Source of the DNA: an uncultured bacterium
GTDB lineage: Bacteria > Planctomycetota > Phycisphaerae > Sedimentisphaerales > Anaerobacaceae
Reading direction: 5' to 3'
Assembly (NCBI GenBank): GCA_913009865.1
Contig: CAJVYK010000048.1
Span: 1 to 12,634 of the forward strand
Length of the DNA: 12,634 nucleotides
The notes under the pieces were generated by a model. The model had not been told where the DNA came from. It did no database searches and saw only the letters and a program-made list of their open reading frames with translations. The position numbers and the translations under genes were made by a program. Below are positions 7,035-12,411 of the stretch, piece by piece. How positions within the stretch are numbered: position 1 is the first letter of the stretch; every line of letters begins with the position of its first letter.

Positions 7035-7316
7035 ATGACCAGGGCGGCGGCACGTCACATCTTAGTTGAAACACGGGAAAAATGCGAAGACATCAAGACA
7101 CAAATTGAAGCCGGAGCCGATTTTGTGCAAATGGCTAAGGAGCACTCCAAGTGTCCTTCCGGCCGGCAGGGAGGAGGTCTGGGCGAATTTTCTCCCGGCC
7201 AAATGGTAAAGGAATTCGATGATGTGGTCTTCAGCGAAGACCTTGGAAAAATTCATGGCCCCATCCAGACGCAGTTTGGCTTTCATCTTATTGAAATTAC
7301 CAGCCGAACCGAATAA
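7035..7316 (+). CDS. ppiC: single-domain parvulin-type peptidyl-prolyl cis-trans isomerase
   Basis: This 93-residue protein is a stand-alone parvulin domain of the same size and layout as E. coli PpiC, which speeds proline cis/trans isomerisation during folding. Visible landmarks are ARHILVET (His8), GADFVQMAKEHSKCPSG with active-site Cys40, GGGLGEFSPGQMVKEFDDVVF (Met57, Phe61), and GPIQTQFGFHLIEI with His84. There is no signal peptide or membrane segment, so it should be cytoplasmic. GGAGG at 7025-7029, five bases before ATG 7035, fixes the start over an upstream in-frame TTG at 7023. It stands alone, 237 bases after the rhomboid gene and convergent with the minus-strand operon. Confidence 0.93.
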   Translation: MTRAAARHILVETREKCEDIKTQIEAGADFVQMAKEHSKCPSGRQGGGLGEFSPGQMVKEFDDVVFSEDLGKIHGPIQTQFGFHLIEITSRTE

Positions 7317-7401
7317 TAACACGGGCAAAGTCGACATGCTGTACGCGTCGCTGGTGAATTGATCGTTAGCCAGGGCTTTCGATTTCAGTGGTCTTATTTA
7401 G

Positions 7402-7431
7402 CCCCTGTTCTTGTCTTCACAAGAACAGGGG
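7402..7431. terminator. bidirectional terminator-like hairpin between convergent genes
   Basis: CCCCTGTTCTTGT (7402-7414) and ACAAGAACAGGGG (7419-7431) form a perfect 13-bp stem with loop CTTC. It lies between the plus-strand ppiC (ends 7316) and the minus-strand exported-protein gene (ends 7508), where a shared terminator is expected. T content downstream is modest on the plus strand and low on the minus strand, so the type of termination is uncertain. Confidence 0.6.
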
Positions 7432-7507
7432 GAAGATTTCTGATTTCTGTTTGATCTCTTTCTGCATCCTGGTATTATTAGTTTTTCTTTTACTTACATC
7501 CTGTATG

Positions 7508-8041
7508 TTACCAGTATCCTCTGCCGAATCGTTCCTGCATATTACGTTCCCTTGGCATTCTGCCGAATCGTTCCCGCATATTACGTCCCCTGGACATTCT
7601 ACCGAATCGTTCCTGCATATTACGTCCCCTGGACATTCTGCCGAATCGTTCCCGCATATTACGTCCCCTGGACATTCTACCGAATCGTTCCTGCATATTA
7701 CGTCCCCTGGACATTCTACCGAATCGCTCCTGCATGTTACGTCCCCTGGACATTTTGCCGAAATGTTCCCGCATAGTTTCTCTAAGCTCGGCCTTGAACT
7801 TCTCCGGGTCTTCCTGGCGCAGCTGTTCCAGTTCTTTGGCTTTTTCCGGGTCATTCTCCGCCAGCCGACCCATTATGCGCTCGATTCTTTCATTTGTTAG
7901 TTCAAACCGTCTGTGATCCTGTTTTGGTTTATCGTCAAGCCAGAAGTTTTCGTCATTCTTTTCCGCAGCCCCACATGGCAGAGCCGTAAATAACAGCACT
8001 GATGCCATTACCAAAACTAAAGATATTCCATAGGTTTTCAT
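7508..8041 (-). CDS. exported protein with six 13-residue Met/Arg-rich repeats
   Basis: I do not recognise the family. The 177-residue product has a Sec signal peptide (about 1-25, core ISLVLVMASVLLFTALPCGA; signal peptidase I type, as Pro before Cys argues against a lipobox). Residues 47-92 form a helical segment, F-E-L-T-N-E-R-I-E-R-I-M-G-R-L followed by DPEKAKELEQLRQEDPEKF. Residues 93-170 are six copies of RFGRMSRGRNMQE, and the chain ends RFGRGYW. The repeat is strongly basic and has two Met per unit. Residues 1-92 closely match the neighbouring gene at 8070-9005, so the two are tandem paralogs. AAAGGA (plus-strand 8048-8053), six bases from ATG, is a good ribosome binding site. It is the last gene of the sigma operon. 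The repeats could bind anionic polymers or metals, but that is a guess. Confidence 0.82.
   Translation of the reverse strand: MKTYGISLVLVMASVLLFTALPCGAAEKNDENFWLDDKPKQDHRRFELTNERIERIMGRLAENDPEKAKELEQLRQEDPEKFKAELRETMREHFGKMSRGRNMQERFGRMSRGRNMQERFGRMSRGRNMRERFGRMSRGRNMQERFGRMSRGRNMRERFGRMPRERNMQERFGRGYW
7524..7776 (-). repeat. 39-bp tandem repeat array, 6 full units plus a partial
   Basis: Contiguous 39-bp units start at 7524, 7563, 7602, 7641, 7680 and 7719, with a decaying partial unit from 7758 to about 7776. Most units differ at one to three positions. C/T and A/G variants alternate between neighbours, hinting at duplication of a 78-bp pair. The array lies inside the exported-protein gene and, being a multiple of three, changes repeat number without a frameshift. 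The unit at the 3' end of the gene (7524-7562) and those near 7719-7776 are the most diverged, as expected for array edges. Confidence 0.95.
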
Positions 8042-8069
8042 TTTTTATCCTTTCCAATAATCAATTAGT

Positions 8070-9005
8070 TTAGTACCAGTTGAATTTTTCGGTTTGACTT
8101 ATCAACTCTTCGATTCTCGTCTTTACCTTTTCGTTTTTAACATCTTTCCACTTTTCAACCTCGGCTCGTCTTTGCTTGACCTGTTCTTTCAGCTCATCGA
8201 GTTTTTTACGCAACTGCTCATACTCTGTCTGCTTTTGTTTTACAATCAGGTCGAACCTACTGCTGACTATCCCTTTCAAATCTTCGATTAGCTCTTTCTT
8301 TTCATCATCATTGCTGGCAGCTCTGATTTTTCTAAGCAGTTCATCTCGTTTTTCCTTAAGTTTTAAATCTTTTTTAAGAGCTTCCGCTAATTCCGGATTT
8401 TCCTTTGCCGCTCTCGCGATTCTGCCATACTTCTTTAAGCTCAGCCGAATCTGTCTCATATAAAGTTCCGGCTTTTTCTCTTTTAGTTCAGCGAGTTTTT
8501 CTGCTTCATCGGGATAATTTTCTTCCAGCCATTTGAGGTATTCATCGTGTTTCTCGCGCAAGCGGTCTCTGAATATCTCTCTCCCTGGCCCACCGCCGGG
8601 CTCACCAAACCCACCAGGTCCACCACGCTCACCGGGTCTGATAAATGGCATCTCCTGCTCTCCCCGTCGAGGCCCTCGGCCGTCCCTGCGTTCCATACGC
8701 CCTTCGAATCTTTTCTCGATTTGCTCCCGCACAGTTTTTCTAAGCTCAGCCTTGAATTTTTCAGGGTCTTTCTCCCGCAACCGCGCCAACTCTTCGGCCT
8801 TTTTCGGATTGATCTTTTCCAGTCGAGCCATTATGCGTTCAATTACTTCGTTTGTCAGTTCCGGCCGTCCGCCCCTTCGTTGTCCCGGATTGTCCTCACG
8901 CCAGATGTTTTCTTCATTCTTCTCCATAGCCCTGCAGGGCAGAGCCGTAAACAACATCAACGCAACCATTACTGAAACCAGAATTGCTCCATAAGTCGTT
9001 TTCAT
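8070..9005 (-). CDS. exported coiled-coil protein, paralog of the repeat protein
   Basis: The 311-residue product is of unrecognised family. A signal peptide spans about 1-26 (ILVSVMVALMLFTALPCRA). Then come a helical module (61-95, RLEKINPKKAEELARLREK), a Gly/Pro/Arg-rich linker (98-142), a second copy of the module (159-193, WLEENYPDEAEKLAELKEK), and a long, highly charged helical region (195-305) with heptad-like spacing around LRKKLDELKEQVKQRRAEVEKW. It should be periplasmic or surface-located. An ATG at 9029 is in frame, but ATG 9005 places MKTTYG level with MKTYG of the paralog and has GGAAAGGG seven bases upstream, so I chose it; this leaves 4 bases after the anti-sigma stop. Size and charged helices recall periplasmic stress sensors such as Spy/CpxP, but I see no convincing LTxxQ motif, so that is analogy only. 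Confidence 0.82.
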   Translation of the reverse strand: MKTTYGAILVSVMVALMLFTALPCRAMEKNEENIWREDNPGQRRGGRPELTNEVIERIMARLEKINPKKAEELARLREKDPEKFKAELRKTVREQIEKRFEGRMERRDGRGPRRGEQEMPFIRPGERGGPGGFGEPGGGPGREIFRDRLREKHDEYLKWLEENYPDEAEKLAELKEKKPELYMRQIRLSLKKYGRIARAAKENPELAEALKKDLKLKEKRDELLRKIRAASNDDEKKELIEDLKGIVSSRFDLIVKQKQTEYEQLRKKLDELKEQVKQRRAEVEKWKDVKNEKVKTRIEELISQTEKFNWY

Positions 9006-9009
9006 TTTC

Positions 9010-9534
9010 TTACCCTTTCCAGAAATCACTATTAATTTCTATCAGTTCCATTTCTAATTCTGTCACGGCTTTGTATCCATTACCGTTATTTTCGCCCAAT
9101 TGCAAAGCCAGTATTTCGCTTTCAATTTGCTCGACCTCAGCGGTTAAGGTCGCCAAATTCGCATCGTTAGCAGCAGTATCATCGCTTTCCCAGATTATTT
9201 CAGGCATTGTTGAGGTAGTAGCAATTTTTTTTCCAGACTCACCGCTGCTCTTTTCGAATAATTTTACGCTTATAGCTGTTATGAGGATCAGTGCTGCGGC
9301 AACAGCCGCTATTTTGTAAGCTATCCGCCTGAAAGCATTTACCTTCCTGCGCGGCAAAGCCCTGGCGATTTTCACTTTTATATCAGCTATAAGCTCCTTA
9401 TCCGGCTTAGGCGCAGGATGTTCACGAAGAATTTGCTCGGCTTTCTGAACGTCCTCTACAGCCCGTCTGGCCTGTTTAGAGTTGAGGAATCTCTCGAACA
9501 GCTCTTTTAGATTTTCCTCGTTTGGCCCATTCAT
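9010..9534 (-). CDS. single-pass membrane protein, putative anti-sigma factor
   Basis: The 174-residue product has a cytosolic N-terminal region (1-70, helical, LKELFERFLNSKQARRAVEDV), one membrane helix at about 73-93 (YKIAAVAAALILITAISVKLF) and an extracytoplasmic tail with a helical stretch at 127-147. It starts 26 bases after the ECF sigma factor, the classic place and topology of an anti-sigma factor that holds its sigma at the membrane. The zinc anti-sigma H-x3-C-x2-C motif is absent, so it would belong to another class; I infer the role from position and topology only. No cleavable signal peptide is seen. An AAGGATTAAGAG stretch lies before the ATG. Its last codons, reading F-W-K-G-stop, contain the ribosome binding site of the next gene. 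Alternative: a membrane anchor or sensor partner of the downstream exported proteins. Confidence 0.78.
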   Translation of the reverse strand: MNGPNEENLKELFERFLNSKQARRAVEDVQKAEQILREHPAPKPDKELIADIKVKIARALPRRKVNAFRRIAYKIAAVAAALILITAISVKLFEKSSGESGKKIATTSTMPEIIWESDDTAANDANLATLTAEVEQIESEILALQLGENNGNGYKAVTELEMELIEINSDFWKG

Positions 9535-9560
9535 AACTCTTAATCCTTATTACTTAATTC

Positions 9561-10091
9561 TTAATTCATCAACTCTCGCAGTTTTTTTAGCCCTCGATGC
9601 AGCTTTGACAATGTTGTTCCTATTGGCTCAGACCGCATTTTTGCTATTTCCTTAAAGCTGACTTGTGAATAAAAACGCAGCATTATCAATTCCCTGGTAT
9701 CTACATCCAGCTTCTTGAGCTGTATCTGCAATTTATCGATTCTGTCGTTGTCGGACTGTTGGGCCTTTTGTTTGTTTGATTCGAGTTGTTTTTTTTGGGC
9801 CTCGAGCAATTTTTTCTGTCGCTGCTTACCCCTTAAATAGTCATAGAAAATATTAGACGCTATTTTGAACAACCAGCCATCGAAAGAGCCGCCTTTGAAA
9901 GAGCTGATTTTCTCCACCAATTTGACAAATAGTTCGCTGAGCAGATCATCGCTTACCTCGTTATCGCCCGTCAATCGGTAAAAATAGCCAAACAATCGGC
10001 TTGCGTATATATCAACTAACTGCGAAAAGCACTCCGGCGCGCCTTTCTTACAGCCGGTTATCATCGGGGCTAAATCATCGTTTTCTGCCAT
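9561..10091 (-). CDS. ECF-type RNA polymerase sigma factor
   Basis: The 176-residue protein has only sigma regions 2 and 4, the ECF (group 4) layout. Region 2 runs from about 24 to 90: YASRLFGYFYRLTGDNEVSDDLLSE, FKGGSFDGWLFKIASNIFYDYLR. A long Lys/Gln-rich linker follows (about 91-118, KKLLEAQKKQLESNKQKAQQ). Region 4 is 119-176: LDVDTRELIMLRFYSQVSFKEIAK, then the helix-turn-helix with PIGTTLSKLHRGLKKLREL. It would direct polymerase to promoters responding to an extracytoplasmic signal. A TTG at 10097 is in frame, but ATG 10091 is preferred; neither has a strong Shine-Dalgarno. It is the first gene of a four-gene minus-strand run with the putative anti-sigma and two exported proteins. ECF operons usually activate themselves, but no convincing paired promoter element was found upstream. 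Confidence 0.93.
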   Translation of the reverse strand: MAENDDLAPMITGCKKGAPECFSQLVDIYASRLFGYFYRLTGDNEVSDDLLSELFVKLVEKISSFKGGSFDGWLFKIASNIFYDYLRGKQRQKKLLEAQKKQLESNKQKAQQSDNDRIDKLQIQLKKLDVDTRELIMLRFYSQVSFKEIAKMRSEPIGTTLSKLHRGLKKLRELMN

Positions 10092-10207
10092 ATTCAAGTG
10101 CTTTTTACATAGATAAAGACGGTATCCGGAATTGTTTTATTGCATAAATGAAGAAAAATCTTATAGCTTTTTTGTTTTGCCTGGCTATTTTGTGCTACTA
10201 CCGTTTT

Positions 10208-10513
10208 TTAGATGTTTTTTTCTTCCTCATCCTCGTCCTCCTCGTTCACTTCGTCATCGAGTCTCCATCGCTCGGATTCGTCCATATCCTCGATTTCCCG
10301 CTGCATATACTTGAATATTTTATCCTGGAGGGGTGCCAATTTACTTTGCCACTTGAGCATTCCCTGGTAGCTGGCTACCAGCATATCGAGGCGGATTAGC
10401 TGCCATTTGGCTATGCACTCCGGCTCCTTGATATTAACAAACGGGTCGCATTTGAAAACTCTTCGACCACCGGGACCGGTCTGGCAAAATTCGCAATCTT
10501 TACATTGAATCAT
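10208..10513 (-). CDS. small Cys-rich hypothetical protein with acidic tail
   Basis: The 101-residue protein is not recognised. It opens with closely spaced cysteines (Cys4, Cys7, Cys10, then Cys22 and Cys33), which look like a zinc or iron-sulfur site: C-K-D-C-E-F-C, and KCDPF further on. A helical middle (36-75, WQLIRLDMLVASYQGMLKWQ) follows, then an extremely acidic C-terminus (86-98, almost all Asp/Glu). There is no signal peptide, so it is probably cytoplasmic. GAGG on the minus strand (plus 10521-10524), seven bases from ATG 10513, is a good ribosome binding site, which makes the gene credible. It lies 116 bases upstream of the sigma factor on the same strand, so it could be cotranscribed with it, and divergent from the 26-residue basic gene. 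The acidic tail suggests a basic partner, but none is shown. Confidence 0.75.
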   Translation of the reverse strand: MIQCKDCEFCQTGPGGRRVFKCDPFVNIKEPECIAKWQLIRLDMLVASYQGMLKWQSKLAPLQDKIFKYMQREIEDMDESERWRLDDEVNEEDEDEEEKNI

Positions 10514-10597
10514 TTTTGCACCTCAATCTGAATTGATGCGGATACCCGCTTACTGCTTGCCTGTGGACAAGCTTTGTGGTAACCTTTACTTTTTAAT

Positions 10598-10629
10598 TTT
10601 TACCTTTTACTTTTTACTTTCTTTATAAT
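10598..10629 (+). promoter_or_regulatory. possible promoter for the small basic gene
   Basis: A perfect TATAAT lies at 10624-10629, at the end of a T-rich tract (10584-10623) built of TTTTTAC/TTTTTAA-like units. No good -35 sits at 17 bases; TTTACC at 10598-10603 is 20 bases away. The start of transcription would be near 10636, giving a leader of about 60 bases before the ATG at 10697. Confidence 0.35.
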
Positions 10630-10696
10630 ACCATATATCCCAAAGGGTTAAAAGTGTTTCGGAAAAAGGTTTTTTGGCTGGTTATTGGAGAAATAG

Positions 10697-10777
10697 ATGG
10701 CAAAACCAAGACGCAGGCGCAAAGTTGGCAGTAAAAAAAGGCGTGCCCGCTGGAAAGTACGGCACAAAATAAGCTGA
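10697..10777 (+). CDS. 26-residue, highly basic small protein (ribosome-associated?)
   Basis: A short open frame encodes 26 residues beginning MAKPRRRRKVGSKKRR and ending WKVRHKIS, with 14 Lys/Arg and one His. GGAG at 10687-10690, six bases before the ATG, is a good ribosome binding site, and a perfect TATAAT lies upstream. The MAK start, length and composition resemble very small ribosomal proteins (bTHX of Thermus has 26 residues, mycobacterial bL37 about 24) and the AURKAIP1/COX24-type short basic proteins, but I cannot align it firmly to any of them. RNA binding, most likely in the ribosome, is the natural inference. It lies between the divergent Cys-rich gene and the corrinoid activator gene. 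The risk is that a low-complexity Arg/Lys frame arose by chance; the ribosome binding site argues against this. Confidence 0.62.
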   Translation: MAKPRRRRKVGSKKRRARWKVRHKIS

Positions 10778-10782
10778 TTGTC

Positions 10783-10850
10783 CGTATTGCGTGAAGAGGA
10801 ATATGCGATACGACATACGCAATACGCACGGCGCAATACGATATACGATA
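10783..10850 (+). repeat. ATACG-rich repeat leader before the corrinoid activator gene
   Basis: CGTATTGCGT (10783-10792) and ACGCAATACG (10817-10826) are perfect 10-bp inverted repeats, and GCGCAATACG (10831-10840) is a further near copy. The rest is made of ATACG/TACGATA units (for example 10807-10812 and 10837-10850) running up to the ATG at 10852. The 24-base hairpin loop contains GAGGA. Confidence 0.6.
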
Positions 10851-10851
10851 A

Positions 10852-12411
10852 ATGGAACACTTCAATATAACCTTCGAGCCGGACGGCAGGCAGGTTTCGA
10901 TTCATACAGGTGCGACACTTCTCGAAGCTGCAGGACAGGCCGGCATAATCCTAAATTCCGTTTGCGGCGGCTCTGGGCTATGTAAAAAGTGTGTCGTAAA
11001 CCTTGAGCCGGACGGAAAGCATGTCCTGGCCTGTCAATACCGTATCCGAAGTAATCTTACAGTAACAATCCCTGCCGGCTCCAGGTTCTTCGAGCAGAAA
11101 ATCCTGGCCCACGGTATCGATATACAAGACAAACTTCGTCCCACTATACGCGAGAAATATACATCCGAGAAGGTATTCGGCCTGGCAGTCGATGTCGGCA
11201 CAACCACCGTCGTTGCAAAACTAATCAATATGACGGACGGACAATGCCTGGCAACCGAAGCCGCCCTCAATCCGCAAAGCCGATACGGTGATGATTGTAT
11301 AAGCAGAATCAGCTACGCCCAAACCGACGAAAAATTAGCCGAGCTGCAAAAAACTATAATAGACTGTATAAATGAACTGGCTGCAAAGCTTTGCAGCCAA
11401 ACCTCAATAGACCCAAACCACATATACGAAGTCTGTGTTGTCGGCAATACGACTATGAATCATATCTTCCTGAAATTGCCTGTAGCCGGCCTTGGCCAGG
11501 CGCCGTACAAGGCCTTTTCCCTCGATGCCAAAGACCTGCCCCCGGATGAATTATCCGTGCAAATAAACCCTGCCGGTAATATCCACACCGTTGAGAATAT
11601 AGCCGGCTTCGTTGGCTCAGATACCACCGCTGTCGCACTTGCGGTGGACATAAATTCAGCCGAGGAAATGACGCTGGTAGTCGATATCGGCACAAACGGC
11701 GAGATTGTGCTCGGCACTAAAGATAAGCTCTATGCTGCAAGCTGTGCCGCCGGTCCTGCTTTTGAAGGGGCGCGGATAAGCTGCGGCGGCAGGGCGGTTG
11801 AAGGTGCGATAGAAGCTGTCCTTGTAAATGACAATGATATAGACCTGGATGTGATAGGCGGCGGCCCGCCGCACTCTATATGCGGCAGCGGCCTGATTGA
11901 CGCCGTAGCTGTATTACTGGATTTGGGCGTTATCGATTCAAGCGGACGGTTCGCCAACCCCGGCACACTGACCGACAGCTTATCACCGGACATCTTGTCA
12001 AGAATTATTGAACAGGATGGCCAGCCGGCTTTTGTCCTTGCTGATAAAGTAGTTCTGACGCAGAAGGATATCCGTGAAACCCAGCTTGCAAAAGCTGCTA
12101 TTCGGGCTGGTATTAAGCTGCTGCAGAAAAGAATCCGGCTCGAAGATTGCGATATAAAGCGGGTTCTTTTAGCCGGTGCGTTCGGCAATTATATTCGCAG
12201 AGAAAGTGCCTTGCGAATAGGCCTATTGCCTGCTGTGCCGGCGGAGCGCATTCGTTTCGTTGGCAACGCTGCGAGCAGCGGTGCACAAATGATACTTCTA
12301 AGCCGCCACTGGCGGGATAGAGCAGGGCGGTTAGCCCGCAGGATTGAATACATTGAAATCGCCCACGAGCCGGACTTTCAGAACGTCTTCGCAGATTGTA
12401 TGCTGTTTTAA
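10852..12411 (+). CDS. ferredoxin/ASKHA reductive activator of corrinoid proteins (RACo/DUF4445 type)
   Basis: The 519-residue protein combines an N-terminal plant-type [2Fe-2S] ferredoxin domain with an ATPase of the ASKHA (actin/Hsp70/sugar kinase) fold. Cys38, Cys44, Cys47 and Cys61 (C-G-G-S-G-L-C-K-K-C ... L-A-C-Q) hold the cluster. The ATPase part shows AVDVGTTTVVAKL (112-124), NPQSRYGDD, VGNTTMNH (197-204), VVDIGTNGEIVLG (about 274-286), GPAFEGARISCGGRAVEGAIE (from 301), ICGSGLIDAV (from 343) and LAGAFGNYIRRE (from 440). Proteins of this kind use ATP to return inactive Co(II) corrinoid proteins to Co(I), serving corrinoid methyltransferases or the corrinoid iron-sulfur protein of the Wood-Ljungdahl pathway. 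No corrinoid partner is in the window, so the substrate is unknown. ATG 10852 sits right before the first ferredoxin strand; no Shine-Dalgarno is at normal distance. The C-terminus looks complete. Confidence 0.93.
   Translation: MEHFNITFEPDGRQVSIHTGATLLEAAGQAGIILNSVCGGSGLCKKCVVNLEPDGKHVLACQYRIRSNLTVTIPAGSRFFEQKILAHGIDIQDKLRPTIREKYTSEKVFGLAVDVGTTTVVAKLINMTDGQCLATEAALNPQSRYGDDCISRISYAQTDEKLAELQKTIIDCINELAAKLCSQTSIDPNHIYEVCVVGNTTMNHIFLKLPVAGLGQAPYKAFSLDAKDLPPDELSVQINPAGNIHTVENIAGFVGSDTTAVALAVDINSAEEMTLVVDIGTNGEIVLGTKDKLYAASCAAGPAFEGARISCGGRAVEGAIEAVLVNDNDIDLDVIGGGPPHSICGSGLIDAVAVLLDLGVIDSSGRFANPGTLTDSLSPDILSRIIEQDGQPAFVLADKVVLTQKDIRETQLAKAAIRAGIKLLQKRIRLEDCDIKRVLLAGAFGNYIRRESALRIGLLPAVPAERIRFVGNAASSGAQMILLSRHWRDRAGRLARRIEYIEIAHEPDFQNVFADCMLF

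Noticed and set aside
7552..7776. Second plus-strand frame inside the array, encoding a Tyr/Pro/Trp-rich repeat
   Set aside because: Confined to the array and with no start signal or content outside it; a by-product of the repeat period.
7524..7776. CRISPR array
   Set aside because: Units are directly contiguous with no spacers, lie within a coding frame, and there are no cas genes in the window.
7417..7854. Alternative minus-strand frame with a Cys/Asp-rich repeat (ECPGDVI)
   Set aside because: Tempting as a metal-binding repeat protein, but it has no signal peptide or ribosome binding site and begins inside the well-supported gene in another frame, whose N-terminus matches the neighbouring paralog.
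7388..7900. Plus-strand open frame of 170 codons with serine/histidine/proline repeats across the 39-bp array
   Set aside because: It is the antisense of the repeat gene; a 39-bp unit without stops opens several frames at once. It lacks a ribosome binding site, while the minus-strand frame has a signal peptide, a ribosome binding site and a paralog.
8533..8994. Plus-strand Pro/Ser-rich frame opposite the coiled-coil gene
   Set aside because: Antisense shadow of the Gly/Arg/Pro-rich linker and signal peptide region; no start signal.
10098..10207. Autoregulatory ECF promoter upstream of the sigma gene
   Set aside because: A TATAAG and a GGATACCG were seen on the minus strand, but no properly spaced -35/-10 pair could be supported, so it was not listed.
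10791..10985. GTG-initiated frame preceded by nothing and overlapping the corrinoid activator start
   Set aside because: Its 64 residues run out of frame through the ferredoxin domain and resemble no protein; the activator frame has all family motifs.
11730..12188. 152-codon minus-strand frame inside the corrinoid activator gene
   Set aside because: Antisense to conserved ATPase motifs; Ser/Ala/Pro-rich composition typical of shadow frames.
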